DNA from: Melanocharis versteri | Taxonomy: Eukaryota > Chordata > Aves > Passeriformes > Melanocharitidae | DNA: 64,000 nt | Direction of reading: 5' to 3' | Assembly (NCBI GenBank): GCA_013397845.1 | Contig: VZTG01008967.1 | Span: 1,780,220-1,844,219 of the forward strand | Shown: one piece after another, positions 9,080-24,000 of the stretch | Layout: every line of letters begins with the position of its first letter | Position numbering within the stretch: position 1 is the stretch's first letter | Position numbers and translations under genes: made by a program | The notes under the pieces: model-generated | Told to the model about the DNA's origin: nothing | The model's database searches: none | Seen by the model: the letters and a program-made list of their open reading frames with translations, nothing else

Positions 9080-12000
9080 CTGCGGGGGGGAAAGATCGTA
9101 ATCAGTGATGAAATTGCTAGATGGTTTAATCTATGACATTAAAAAACTTGCAAATGACAGTATTAAAAATAGGTAACATTTTGCATGGAATTATGATTAG
9201 ATGGAAGCAATTCTAAAAGGAAAAGCACCATATTTTGATCCTCCTGTTTCTTTTTTATATCTCTGTCTTGTGCAGGACAAAGCAACTAGCTCATTAGGGC
9301 AAAAAGGGAGCATGTCTAAGCCCTGATAATGCAGTATCACCTATAAAAGTTTGTGATGTGAGATGTGATGATAGATCTTGAAATGATGAAGCAACTATAA
9401 ATTGTTTCTACCTTTCTCCTGCCACAAATTACACTTAATTAGCAGTACATGGTATTTTACACTGCAAGTTTCAATGTACCTTATTAAATGTACACTTTAT
9501 TTTCCCATTCAGCTTATTGAGACAGTTGCTATAGAATCCCTTTGTAGTATGGAACAAGAAGCATCTTGTTCTCTCATGCCCACAAAAAGACATCCTCCAA
9601 GCAACTCCTAAAGTGATAAAGGTCTGATTCAAGGTTGCTGGCCTGATCAAACATCAACAGAAAGCTATCCAAGGTATTTATTCTCATCTACCCTAGTGGA
9701 GGCATCCCATTCCACTGGTTAGCAGTTTAAATTAAACTCTTCCCTGTGTGTAACTTCTAAGCTCTCATCACACCACAAAGCTCTCATCATATCAGTGTTT
9801 TCTTTTTGAGCTATTCTTTGGACTCACTGGTATTAAACCACCAGAACTGCACGCAGTAATGGAAGCTTTCTTTGACATTAATACTTATCACCTATTGATA
9901 TAACATTTACTGTAAGCATGGCTCTTCATTGTACACCTGATGGTGTCTCATGGTAGTGTCTGTCATCCCCACCTGATTCACACCTAGTTTATAACAACAG
10001 AATCTGATTAAGGATGTGATTTGGTGAAACTGTTCCTGTATTGAGATGGAAAATATTTGATCTCAAAGCCAGTGTGGTAATTTTAAAAAGTTTTGTTCTG
10101 ATAATTTTTACTCATATGCATTCATTTTACTTTGCTGTTTTGTCTTTGCTGATGCTCAAAGTCACTGCTGCTACTGAAAACTGAGGCAAAACTGTGGTCT
10201 GTATTTCATGCCTTATTAAAGTAATCCTTACTTTTTTTAATTTTAAATTAACTTTTCCAGCACCAGTTCTTCTTCTGTTTTTGAATGTTTTCTGTTGGTT
10301 GGGAAGTTAAAAGGTCTTACTATAATTGTTGTTCTGCTTTGGAAATTTAATTAGGCTTCACTTGGTTAATGTCACATTATTCATTTTTGTAGCTCTTTGG
10401 TATTGGGGGAAAAATGTCTCAGAATTTTATGTGCTTGGCTCTTTTAATGGAACTCCACATTTTGTTTTACAAAACAACATTTTGTAAAGACACCTAACGA
10501 CATAAAGATGAAGAAAATTCAGTATTTGATTTGTTTCGCTTCACTGCCTGAAGAGACTCAGCCCATCTCTGCTGTCAGGAATTTCCTATCTGCGGGTCTC
10601 CAGACTGTTCTGGAGATGGGAATAGGGTCTCAAGGGTTGCTCGTGAAAGGTGTAGTCCTGAATTGTGTTGGGAAGGTGGTATAACTCTGGGCTATGTTGC
10701 ACATCCTGAATGAGACCATTCATCCCTGAGCTGTCATTTCAGCTGTGGACAAGATGCTTATCTTGTAAACATCTAAAAACATGTATTTTGTGTGTGGCAG
10801 ATCTAGTTTTGAAGAGGAGAAAAGAAAAATATTTGAATTTTGTGTCATGATCAGCTTTAAATATGAGCAAGGTTTGTATTTCATCATCTTCAAAAGAACT
10901 ATGCACATGAAAAAAGGCAGCATTACAGGGATCTCTGGATCTTTAATAGTGAAATTGTCTGGAGTAGAGGAAGGCAACAGCCAAGTAAAGGGTGCTCAGG
11001 GTAGCAGTTTTGAATGTAAATTCCTAAATTCCATGTATGCCTCATTTGGGGGTCTGATCTTTATAGCTTTCTGTAACTTGGCCTTTAGAAAGCTCAATCT
11101 AGTATATTAAATATGTACGTAGGTATGAACATCTGTGGCTAAATTGCTAGCAAAAGATGTACCTCCACTAAGAGAGTAAATGATTATTTTTATCCTTCTA
11201 CTTCTATTTATTATATTAGAGTTTGATACTAATGTACCTGCATGGAACTTCAGTTACTTTTACCATAAAAATCTGATGATCAACTGCTTTTTTCCCCCCT
11301 TATGGCCTTAGAGGGCTACATGAGAGCTAATGACAGAAGCAATTCATGAGAGTTAAATTAAATACACTTTAAAAAAACCCTGTTAGTTTAAAATCATATT
11401 TGATGATACAATATGTTAAGAAGTTGTACACTGCATTTTGAAAATCAAAAGTTGCAATAAGATAGGGGAAACTTTGAATAATTATATTTATGTGTAAGGA
11501 AAAATGTGTTTTTAATGGATGAAATTGACTAATTTGAAAGTGAAAACACTGCAGAAAATCTCTTAAACCTCTGAATGAAATCGCCAACTGGGGAGAAGTG
11601 TAATAGGTCTGCACATGCTTGTTGGTGTTCAGGTTTCTTTCTTTTTGGCTGGTGGAGAGGGAATATTCAGCTAATCTAGATAGAGCAGCTAGGTCTGGCT
11701 GCACTGCGAAATGTGGTGTAACAAAGGGTATCCCTGTGGAGGGACAAAGCAGAGTGCTCTGGAAAGCATTTTAACAGGTACTGGAAAATTACAGGCAGCA
11801 ATTTGCTGTAATTCACTGTCTTACAAAGTGTTTTCACCTTCTTTGGAAAAAAACCTTAGATGAGCTGCAAAAATTGAGGTGACAATTTTCAAGAAAGAGC
11901 CTTTTTGGGGAATCTTTTTGAGACTGCCTGAGATGGAAGAAGCTCTTCTGAGCAATGTTGGTGCCAGTGATTGTTCATTACTGCACATGTGCTTTGTGCC

Positions 12001-15000
12001 CTGTTCTATTTTCATGTCTACTGCTGAGAATAATACATAGGAGTGGAAGATTGCTGTGTTTGTTATTCCCTGGTACAACACTTAGTTGACCAGCAAAGCA
12101 AGTCTGATTTTTTTCTATTGTGCTTGATCTATGGGAAGAATTGAGTTAAAAGAGAAAGAATCCTCAGAGAAGAAGGCATAAGGTAAGGAGTCATGATTAC
12201 AGATTTGGCCTGGTAGAGCCAAGTCTTGGATGCACTGTGTGTCGTTAACTAGATGCTTGGAATCCTTATTTTGGAGTTGTTACTTTGCAATTTGACTTGT
12301 CAGTCCAGACCCACTGTTTAAGATATGTACTGTCTGTGCAGAAATTGGAACAAACAACAGAGTCATATATTTTGGTATTTCCTGAGATGGGAGGGATTGT
12401 GTTCTCCTTCCTTTTAGTTCAGTAAAAATTGTTCATGTACTGTTCAAGGAATTTTCCAGTTACCTTAATTGTTAAAGCTGCTACCATAATGAAAATTTAG
12501 TTCTATGTCTTTATTCTCTAGTGAGAATACACATATACTACATTATGCTGTAGCGTGCCTTATTTCTGTCATTGTGTCTGTTCCGAGCCTATTTGTATTA
12601 CAGCCATTACAGGAAGACTAAACAATGTAAGAACCATGGAAAACTAAACTTGCTTTCCCCTAAGTCATACTAAAATTCCAGGAAATCATCTGGGAGGTCA
12701 GTTCAGAAATGCAGCCAGTGCTTTACAGAAGACTGATGGTCACTACAGCAGCACCAGGATGATGGTACCTGCAGTACAGTTCTTGATTTGTGCTACCATT
12801 CAGCTTCCAAACTGTTTCACTGTGCTTGCATAATGAAGGATTTTTTCCCCCCTTTATCATTAAACCAATGTCTCTGAAGAACAACTTGCTAGTAAACCTT
12901 GTTCCTCTTGTGAAAGCTCATGAATCCTATCCCATGTTTTCTAATAAAAATTCTAATATAAATTTTGGACCCATCAAATGCCTTAAATCAGATTGAGTCA
13001 TTTGTTTTTTCAGGCTTTTCAAAGTCTATCTATACAAAAGGTAAGTTCTGAAAAGTATTGACCTGCATGAAAATGATATAATTGAAGATTCAGCTACAGA
13101 GTCTTTGCTGCTTCACCTGAGTTGGATTTGTGTCAGTGATTTACACAGCTAATAACCCAAAGGAGGTTGTTGCTTTACATTTTTGCTCTGCAGCGGAGCA
13201 TTCTTTTTAAGTTTTAGGTTGTGTTTTTCGTTGTGTTTTTTGTTTTTTTTTTTTATGTGTGGGTTTGGTTTAGTTTGGTTTGGGTTTTTTTGGTCTTTTT
13301 GGTTTGTTTTTTGGTTTGTTTTGTTTGGCAAGTATCACATTTTTATGGAGTTGACTTTCCATTTTAATGTTTTTTCTTGTGTTAAAGACTTGCAGATACA
13401 GTGTTTGTTATTTAACCATATATGTAGAATAAGAATTAGACGCTTATCATGACTGTAATTGAATTTAATTATGCACAGAAGCACTGCTCGTCTAAAGGGA
13501 TTTTCTAATTGAAATTTACCATATCTGAGAGACTCATTGCTGGGGACCCACATGATTTAATTGCTTCTGAATATCCATGACAGCTGTTGTTCTATTGCTT
13601 CATAGCATCAAGTCCTGCTGTCGGATGCGTGGAGTTGTATATATTTGAAAATGCCTGCTTAAATTATCACAAGTTTAAAAATATGCTAAAATAATATGTA
13701 TGCCAGAAAAGGTAGAACTTCTCTTTCTGTTTTACTTTGCAGGTGTTACTTACAGTAGATAGAAGTATTGTAAGTACCTAGGAAATTTTTACATTGATTT
13801 AAATCTGAATTTGAGCACGGTATGCAAAATTTGTTTTTAAATTATTATGTTGAAGTTGCTTGAAACTTGAGACAAACTTAAAATGAGGGTATTGTGAGAG
13901 AAACTTTAGAGAAACAGCAAGTTTGTTATGTGGGAGAGTTTGTAACTAATATTTAGTATTAAGAACTTTGGAAGCCTGACATAAAAGCTGTAGACTGTAA
14001 TAGCAGATGGGATTTTACTTACACTCTCTCCTCTGAGCCCTGTTCCCAACGCGTATTGTTGGCTTTCTTCCAGAAAACGTACTTTAATGTTGTATACTCT
14101 TCTTCCATAATAAACAACCAAAACGTATGGTTCGGCCTTTGATTTCTTTGAACAATCTCTAACCAAGAATGTCTCATCCTATATAATACAGATTTAAATT
14201 ATGGGTTGTATGGTTAGTTCACAACAAAACTTGGAAGCCATTGTGGACAGTTTACAGAAATTTTCCCCCAAGAGTTCACATCCCAGGTTTTGAGATAAAT
14301 GGTACTTACAATGTTTTTCTGTAACAATATCTTTTCTGCTTTATGGCGATCATATTCTCCAAAGTACCATTCACATTTGTTTAAATCCTTAAATTTAAGA
14401 TAGCATAATCAGTGAATAGAAATTAACAACTGGCAGAAGCACAACCAGATTGTATCTAATCTGCATTTAAAGCACATTCAGCACAATATATAATGGTAAT
14501 GCATCAAGATTGAGAAGTCCTTTTAGGAAGTGTTAATCAAATTCGACATTTAAATTCTTACCCATGGTTTCAAGAGCTCGTATTGGACTTTTTCAAGGGT
14601 GCTGAATACCCACTGCTTTCGTAGGGGGTCAGGGGTGGTGCCATATAGTGTTAATCCTGTTTCCCAAAAACTTGTCTTTTTATGTAGCAAAGGTGCTCTT
14701 TACCTTTTCAGTGGGTTGGGTAAGAGATTGCATTTCCTGTTCTACAAGCAAATGTTTTGATTTATTTTTGCATGCTGCATATGGTGTAGGAGGTGGTGGC
14801 TTCTTTATTGTCAAATTATCTACACTTAATGTGAAACCTGTAAAAGTAAATTCAGAAGGAAAAAGGTTGCATTATTTAAAGTTTTAATTTTGCACTATGT
14901 TTTACTTAGTAATTTTGAGAATAGTATGTTTAGTTTAGAGTATTGTGATATTAACCTTTAAAATTCAGAGCTGTCAGTTACGAGTGGTCTTGTGCTAATG

Positions 15001-18000
15001 GAGCATCAGTGATTTCAGATTAATGCCCCCAGAGATTTAACACATTAGTTTCCTGATGGTTTTTAATTGACTTCAATCTGATAGGCTATTGTGCACATAG
15101 CAAAATAATAAACTGTTAATAAAACAGCAAATGCTAAATAAAATACTAAATATGGGGCAAGGATAATGGTTCATTCTGTTCTATTTTCACCTTTTGAGCC
15201 CCTTTTATTTGTGTTGGATCCCAGTTGCTGTTACGTTGGATCATATTAAAGCCCCTCATCATTCAATCGCCAGCTAGCATTGTTTCTACCAAGCTGTTGA
15301 AACCTCAGAGGATTCAGAAGTTCTGCCATGCTGATGAATTTCAGTCTGCTCTGTGCCTTGTTTCAATTAACAAATGCAGGACTGAGGAGTGAGGTTGCTC
15401 TCGCACTAAGGAGAAGGTGTTGGTCTTTGGCTGTGTGTGCCTGCTCCATACAGGGGCCTGGAACAGCTGAAATCCTTCTCCGAAAGCAAACGTGATTTGC
15501 TGTCTCTAGGTTTAGGGCTGCCCTTTACTAGCTAGACCCGGCTACCCAGGTCTCTGTGGAGCTGAGGAAGTGCAGGGGTTGGGTCAGGAACACAAGAAGT
15601 CATGTAATATGGGAGGCTCGGGCTGACTGATGAGAATGCAGCAGAAACAGCCTGGGAAAAGCAAGGGCTTCCTTTGAATGTAAAGATCAAATGTAATTTT
15701 CGGATCTGTGACATGGGGAAAAATTGTTAATTGAAGATAAAAAACATCATATCCTGCTGTATAACAGAGAAGTTTTTTGTGTTTCATGCAGTGCTGGTGG
15801 GAGAAATGACCCAGTGTCCATTTTCTAAGTAAATGAGAAAAATGTGGTTATCAATGGCTTCCATCTTTTCCTTCTGGTTACTGTCACCAGAGACAGTGCT
15901 GTTTGTCAGGGTGGTATTTCATTGTGCTTTATCTGTTCATGCTTTATCAGTTTATTATTGTTATGCCGGTATGTAGCATATGACAATATTAAATTTTATT
16001 TGGAAGACTTTCTTTTACAGAAAGGGAGTGGTTTTCACTGCATTTCACTGTTCCATTCATATATGTACCATTTATTACTGCATTACTTTTGTTTTTAAAA
16101 CAAGATCCACTGATAGCAGTAGACAAACAGCCGTGATCTTCAGCAGGCAATCAGTCTGTTCGGTAATGAAATCACTGTTCTAAGGGCCTGGCAACAGACA
16201 TTGACCTTTTTTTCTGCAAGTTACGAGACTTGCCAAAATGTGAACTATTACTTTCCAGTTTATTGGATCATAATTTTAGCATTTTTGTTCACACTGCATT
16301 TTTAGTGGCTATCCCCAGAATTTTTTTTTTTAAGAGACCACACCACTACGACTATAGTTGCTTTGTGACCTGTGCCGTGTATGTTTTGCAAATTTTTTTT
16401 TTCTGGTGTGTCTTAAGCTGTGGGACAAGAAGGGTAAAATTCTCTTGCAATGTGTACTAAGTCTGGCTGGAATGGAGCTAACAACAGCTTGTCAAGAAAT
16501 TAAATTTAATAAAATTAATATTTGTTCTTAAAATATTGTTTTAAGCCAAATACAGATTTTAAAGGAAATTGTAGGGTAGCAGGGGAAAGGCTACTTGTTT
16601 GTTCTCTCCCTGTTGCTTCAGGACGGTAAGGAATTGGCAGAGGAAGAAGGATACTCTGCTGTCCCAGAGAGCCTGAACGAGCAAGAGTCCTGGTAGGGAT
16701 GGTAGGAGGTGTCTGAAATGGCAGCAATGAACAGAGACCTTGATGAGCTTTACGGATTATGTAAAGAATGATTTTTAGTAGGTATCAGAGGAGAGTGTGT
16801 GGAATTGCACCCCAGCACAAGAAGGAATGAGCTTAATGGAGGGAGCTCACCAGAATCTGGGAGCTGGGGCCTGTGAAACAAAGCTGGGGGAGGTGGGCTT
16901 GGTTAGCCTGGCAGTGACCAAAGTTAAATTGAATCCTACTTGATCTGAACTAATAATGCAGTCCATATGTTCTTCCTGGTGGTATTTGCTTTTACTGTAA
17001 GTTCGTGTTACGCACTCATAGGTTCTTGGCACAGCTATGGGGTTTGGTTTTTTGATAAAAAAGGGCATTTGCAGAGGCAGTTACAGGAGAGTAAAAGTAT
17101 GCTATGTAGTCAAGGACAGTAGGAAGTGCATTGAAAATCCTCAGTGTAGACATACAAGCATAGCAACCTGAATCTGTTTCTTGCTCTTATTTTTCCATGT
17201 TTAGTTTGGCTTTCAAAGCAATCACTGGTTCTTACCTGATCTGCAAATGTTTTTAGAGTTCTGTGTACATTGAGGGCTAGGAAAAAGCAACGAATAAAAG
17301 TAATGTCAGAAAAATATTTCTTTCAGTAGCAGTGTAAGAGTCAAATTAGAGAGCAGTGCATAGCTGTGCTTTCCCAGAATACCCCTTCCTCTTACTGATG
17401 GCAGCTTTGGGCCCTTCCAGGTTTTGGGTGGTAATTTTGTATTTAATGTCTTTTGACAGATTTCTCTTCCCTTATTTTCACGAGCCACTTTTTCAAGTTG
17501 TATACATTTTTTAAATTTACTCTCCATAAGAGTTCCACATTTTAACTGCATGTGTAGTGAAGCACAGTTTGCTTTTGTTTCCTGCTAATTTCAGCAGGAA
17601 AATTTGATGTTCCCAGTACTTCTGTAGGAAGACCCAGGGAGCAATTCTTCCCTGCCTGTTCTGATTTTCTAGACTGCTCTTGAGTGCCCAGTTACTGTTT
17701 TGTTGTGTTACACTGGGAAGAACATTGACCATATAACTGCACGTAACAGACCCACAAGAAGAAATAGAATACCTGGGGTCACAAATATGGTCATATTTAG
17801 TCCATACAATAATTTTATCTCCAAGAAATGCCATTATTGTTAACAGCACTACATGAGAGATTCTGTATTGGTCTAGGAAAGATTTTAAATCATTCATATA
17901 CTTCCTATGCTGTCTCCTATATTTTTGGGTTTTGTTGCATATTTCAGGAGAAAATAGATTAAAGACATTTAGGAAATAAAGATTTGGGTAGGTTAGAAAA

Positions 18001-21000
18001 ACAAAATAGGACTAACTATGGAAGATTTCAATGGAAGAATAATTGGTCTTTGAAAAGCCAGGTGTGTTTCCTTTGTAAATAAAAATAGAAAATGAGGGGG
18101 AGAGGAAATGCTGAGGCTGGAGATAGCAGAGCTTCTTTATACAGTATATTTAACACCCTATCACAGAAATAGCAGCAGAAATGTAATACAGCAGTATGCT
18201 ATTAAAGATAAAAATTGGCTGTGCAATTACAATAGCTTGAAAGCAATTCTCAAAGATGGTTCTTGTCATACATCAGGGCAAAACATAATATATCACTGCA
18301 TGGCATCAGAAAGTGGTATCATCTTGCTGTTACTGCATAGTGAAGTATAATTTTCTTGGGCAGAATATTTAGTCCTTGAAGCATCCAGTACAAACTCATT
18401 AAATTCTTCTATTCCTACCTGGCTTCAGGAGGATGCTGTTGTGCTTGAAAAGGTACATCAGGTTTCTTCCCCAAACTTGAAACTATTAATAAAAAGGATA
18501 AGAACTTATTATTTCCTCTTTTGTGTAACTGACAGCATCTAGCAACTACTGTGAAATAAATTAAGCACATTCATACATGAGGGTGAGGCAATTCAATGAA
18601 AAACCTTAAAGACTGTAATCAGTCTGGCTTGAATGAGTCAGCTAATGATTTCAGTGGGAAACATTTCTACTAGTACTGAATGTTACGTGGGGGACGTTAC
18701 AGGGATTGCTGATGTCAAATATAGCTTAACATAATAGTAAATAATGTAGAATGTTGAACTAGAAGTATGTGGAGAGTTCATAAATCCTTTTTATAGGACA
18801 GGATAGGCATTGAATTTATTAATGCAGTCAGTACTATTTCTTGCTGAAAATCAGGAAACGGTGCCTTAATCCACAAAAGGAAATGCCAGAGGAAATGGTG
18901 CACTCATTAACACAAAGTGTGAGCCGCATAAAAGCCATGTAACCTCTATCTATCTTCAAAGTATTTTGGATTAATGTTGTTTCTCATGGACCTTCATGCA
19001 CGTGGACACAGCGAGTGGTTTAAGCAGTTTTTTCAAGTTTTTTTATATGTACATCTAAAGAATTGCCATGTTTTTAAAACATGGGAGGTTTCAATTTTTT
19101 TTTTTTTTAGCTTTAAAAGCCTAAAGCTTTTAAAAAACTTTATTTCAAAATTCTCACCCTCAAATAATGGAAGAGCAGCAAGATTGAGAGAAGGGTGATG
19201 TCCTCTGTGCAGATCTCTTTTGGATATCCTTCTCTGGGTTTTTTAGGCACCGACACTCTTGTTTTCCCCAAAACCTTAAGACATTTGCTTAGGAAAAATG
19301 TGATACCCTGGCTCCCCAAATAGCTGTAGCTAAGGCCAAGTTAGTTTCTTTTTTTCTGCTGCTCATCAGCAACTGTTGAGGTCTCTCTAACTCTCTCCAT
19401 TCTCAGCAGATGTATACCTGGGGGATGTCTCTTGTTTCACTTAGAATTTTAATGATAGAATATTTTAGGTTTGGAATATGAAGGAAAGACAAACGATTAT
19501 TATCGTATTATTGAATACTGACCTTGCTGTCTTCCAGGTGCCTGTATAAAATGATAACATAGTAAATATTTTTCTTTGGATTCATAACTTGAATTTATCC
19601 CAACAGACCCAACTATCCACCAGTTTTAAAATAATTTATAAACATTCAATCATTAATACCTGATCACTTTGTCAAAAACTTGGGTCGAATACTGATCTCA
19701 GTCTACTAGCAACAATGAGAATTGAACTTTTTAGGGGTGTAAGTGAACACGTGGTTTACTGCAAAGATCATCATTTCATGATGACTATTGTGTATCAATT
19801 TAACTTACAGTATGGTTTTCCTTCCTTGATCTTGTATTAAGTCAAGGGATTGATTATGGTTGACTGGAGAGACACTATCCAAGGAGTAAAATCAGGCACT
19901 TCTTTTCAGGCTCCTTAACTGACAGTACAATTATTTTTACTGTCATGGCAGATATTTCATTAAAAATCACTATGTGGAGAGTCTTAATCCAGCATATTAT
20001 GTTAGAAATAAGAATGATAGGTTTCTGAAGACTAGAGTTTGACTCCTAAACTTTTGCTGTATTTCTGTATTATTTTGATTCACTGATCAAAATTATGGGA
20101 ATAGCAATTATTTTGTTTGTTAATTTGATGCATGTAAGACTATAATACATAAATATTAAAGAGAAGAATGGTTTATTCTTTGTAGAGGTTGCGTTTTGAG
20201 CCTTCCTTATAAGATACTTCCCCAATAATATTTATGTATTACTTAGTAATTTCAAGTCTCATTCAGGCTGGACAAGACCTAGGCAGGTCCTCGCCCAAGC
20301 TCCTGCGTAAAGCACAGAGAACTGTGAGATGAGACCTGGGGTCTCAGAGCTTTGACCAGCTGGGTCTTGCAAACCTCCCAGAATGCAGATTTCACAGCCT
20401 CTCTGGGAAACCTCTTTCAGTACCCTCATAATTAATTTTTCTTCCCTATTTCTGATTGAAATCTTCACAATTTCAAGATTGTTGCCTCTTGCACTTCCAC
20501 TGTGCACTCTGTAAAGCGCCATGCTCTGCCTTCTTGATAAACATCTCTCAGACACCAACTGGCAGCTGTTGGGTTTTCCCGGGGCTGTCCCCTCTCTAGG
20601 CAAAGGGAGCCCAGCCCCACCAGCCTCATTTCACAGGACAGGTACTGCATGCCCTGGATGTCCTGGTGACCCTGTCCTCACCCTCTCCTCGCTGTCAGCT
20701 TCTGTCTTGAGCAGTACTCCAGGTGTTGTCTAAAGAGTGATGAGTAAAAGGCAATAGTCTCTTCCCTTGATCTCTTGGCCATGCTTCTGTTGACACAGCT
20801 TGATATGCTGTTGGCCTTTACAGCCGTCAAGGATACACCAGTGGCTCATGTTCAGCCTTTGGTCCCCAGGTCCTTCTGAGCTGGGCAGAGGGTTTAGTTC
20901 ATTCTTGGGTAGGATTTTGCCTTTGTTCTTTCCAATTTCAAGAGACTCCTCAGTACTCTTTCCTGCAGCCTGTCTGGATTATGGTGAAGGGCAGTCCTTC

Positions 21001-24000
21001 TCTCAAACCCAGTGACCTGCTCTTCGGTCTCTGAAACCCTGACAAGGGCACACTCTGTCTTTTCCAGGTCACACTGAAACTGTTTAGGCCTTCATATCTA
21101 TATGAATGGGAAGTGATCAAAATTAAATTTTATCTTTTCCATGTCATAAGACACACAATATTTCTCCTTAAGGTGTAGCCAAACTGAGAGCCTGTTAAGA
21201 GCTGAAGTATTTGTGCAGCTGTACAGTGTCCAGCCAGAAATATTAATTACAGCTGTATGATACTTATTTTTCTTGGGAGTGTTTTCATATTTGGTTTGTA
21301 ATGAGTCAGTATCCAGGACAAGCCAAAGCTTTTTTTATTAAAATATTCTCTTTCTTGCCAATATATCATTTTTCTTAAGCATTAAGTGTTGATTACAATA
21401 TTGCTATCAAACCAAGTTTTTGTCACCATCTTTCAAACTAAACAAGCTTCTAACCGGGAGGAGTGAGATTTGGGGCAGCCTCCCAGTCAGAACTGTGGAG
21501 AAGGAAAACTCAGTGGAGTTAAAAGTTGGATCAAGACACGTTTGTAGATTTGTGCTACAGCCTGTTGTGTAAGGAAACAGTTGGGATTAACTACTATAGA
21601 TTCCTTTCTTTGGTTCCCTTTAATAAGAAAAAAAATTAAAACCAATTCAGTAGGAAGACATTAGTGCAGGAACTAAAACATTCAGTAAGAAGCACAAAAT
21701 GCTGTAAATTATTACCTCTTTCCAAATTTTACAAGCATCCTTTAACACTCTGCATGATTGTAGGGACTGTATCTCTTAATAAGTTTTATAGGAAACCACT
21801 TGTCATAACTAAACTCCCTTATTGCTAAAACCATTTCCTCTGCTTTACTTCATTGGTCTGAGTAGAATGTGAATGGGGAAGGAGAGGCAAAAGGGAGCTG
21901 GGGGATAACAGGCACTGTTAAAACTGGATTTAAAATTTGTCTATTTTTGTTTTGTATTGAAATGGGTCATCTTATATTTGAAGTATTTATATTACATGAA
22001 TGCTGTTACACTCCTCTATTGACCTTGTAATTTCAGTTTTCTGCTTGTAAAAATGTATGTGGAATCTCTGTCTGAAGGAGAGTGCTCCCTCTTCACAGGC
22101 ATCCACATCAGGCAGTTACGAGAGATGCTTTAGGTGGATAGTCGGACAGGTAGCTTTGCACTGTACCTATGTTTTTATTTCTACAGACAAATTCAGAAAC
22201 GTACCCCATTCAGGAGGTTGCAGTATTGAAATTGCAACACACATTAAAGATGGACACTTTTGTGACCCAAAGCTAATATGACTCTTACAGTTTTTTTAAT
22301 CTAATAGGCTAAAATACTGTCACAAGAGAGGCTGTGTAGCCACGGAATGTGTTTGGCTTTTATGGTCCTAATATGTACAGAGATGAATACTTACTTTATT
22401 TGATTCTGTAACAGATGAATGTCTAGAAGAGAAAGAATAATATGCAAAACATTTAATTATGATAAAATAAAAATCACTTTGAGTACTTAAATGGTTTGAT
22501 TACATCATCACTGAAAACTAACAGCCCTTGACAAGGGAAGGATTTTGTTACTGCTAGAGAAGTTCACAGGCTGGTTATTTTTTTACATGAATTATTTTCA
22601 GGAGAAGTATCTTGGACTACCTTAAAAAAAGAATTGCGTCCACTGAATTCATTATGGTAAAAGACAACTTTGTTAAGGATTTATACTGAGAGGAGGGGAA
22701 AAAGAGGAGTATCAACTTCAGCACTTTTCATCTCATGCCAAAAGGTCTTATTACAGTTTAGAGTCAGCTATAAATGGAAGTAAGTTCCTTGAGGAATGAA
22801 GAATTTATAAAATGAAACACTCACAGAGGTGAAATGGAAAGTGTAGAGGAAAAGAGGGGCAAACCAGGGAAAGATGAGAGGAGAATGTTCCTCATGGTCC
22901 TAATTGAGTATGTGTTAAGGTATTTTTCTGCCTTCTCCTTATATGCCTGATCAACAGGAGTACCATCCTTTCCTGGGAAGGAAATACTCTCCCTCCAAAA
23001 AAAAAAAATGGACAAGGTGTTGAGTCTGACATCTTTTGTTAGATGTTTTGATTATGATGAAAGCTTATGCTTTTTAGCAGCATGTATGTCCTAATAAAAG
23101 AGACAGAGGACCAGATTTTACAAGTTATTTAGTAACATAAGGTGTGAATAAGCATCTAGTAGTTTTTGGAAGGCTCTGAGATTTAGTCCCTGTTTAGCCT
23201 ATCTCCTGGACTGAAAAAATATGACAGTAGATATTTTGCTAAATCAGTCAGAACACAAAAGGAAGATCTGGTATAGGAAACCCTGGGAGCTATTTTTCAG
23301 CAGTGACAAGGGCTCTCTTCCTCATGTCTGTTTTGAAAACATCAATCAGCATGAAGGCCTGAGGCAAGAAATTTGGAAATTATCTGTATTATTTATGAAG
23401 GCTAGGAGAAAGGAAAGGAACTGTTTTGGTTTGGATAGTTGTTTTTGTGTTAGCTTCTGCAATTTGTTAGCTTGGTCTCCAGGGCCATTACTTAATGTGT
23501 AAAAGCCCATATTAAGGACATAGGGTGCATGGTAAAGTCCAGTGACATTAAAGGTGTGCTTGCAGGGCTGGCCTCCACCTCCAAGGGACACGGCCCTTGC
23601 ATGGCCTGCTTACCACGGGCGTAAAAGTTTAAATCACACCAGAGCTTCTAAGATACATTCCAGGACCCTGCACTTGCCTATTTTTTAATGAAGCTATTTA
23701 TAGAGTGTAAAAATAATGATGTGTTAAATTTTATAAGTCTTCCAAATCTTGTTGGAAAACAGGACTTGCACTCCTAAATCACATCTGTGGTTGGACAGCT
23801 TTGCTTACAGTCTAGCAAAGGACTGTAAGCTGTAGTGCCATACTCCTTCCCTCTGCAGCTCATATGTATGGTTTCTCCTTAGAAAGATGTAACTGGACTG
23901 AAGATGGGTGAGAAATATTTTGAGTGAAGTGCTTGTGTGGGAGATTTGTCAAGTGCCTTCCCCAGATATTGTGTGGTCTTATTCTGTGCCACTTCTGTCT

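Larger units (their letters stand above)
9080..14022 (-). other. CLNK: CLNK intron between the two final SH2 exons
   Basis: About 4.9 kb between splice sites. Apart from the possible old CR1 and a G/T-rich low-complexity tract near 13.2 kb, I see nothing with exon signals. The short ORFs on both strands here look like chance AT-rich readings. Confidence 0.6.
18483..22394 (-). other. CLNK: CLNK introns around the 19.5 kb microexon
   Basis: Apart from the 19-nt exon at 19523-19541 and the CR1-like region near 20.56-21.08 kb, I see only AT-rich sequence. Confidence 0.5.

Noticed and set aside
14555..14610. Minus-strand exon-like segment reading WVFSTLEKVQYELLKPW with a GTAAGA donor
   Set aside because: Phase 0 would fit before the SH2 exon, but the peptide does not resemble CLNK and the 17.4 kb exon (TWKGPKLP) fits better.
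16455..16490. tctggctggaatggagctaac, similar to the start of the 43.1 kb LTR
   Set aside because: Too short to separate from chance and no following LTR blocks.
17766..17897. 126-codon minus-strand ORF with a CCCAG|GTATTC donor
   Set aside because: No acceptor gives an open frame in the required phase, and the peptide matches no domain I know.
19807..19861. Exon-like minus-strand segment ending at a GTAAGT donor
   Set aside because: With its good acceptor it is phase 2 to phase 2, which does not fit the adjoining exons. The required frame has a stop unless a poor acceptor is used.
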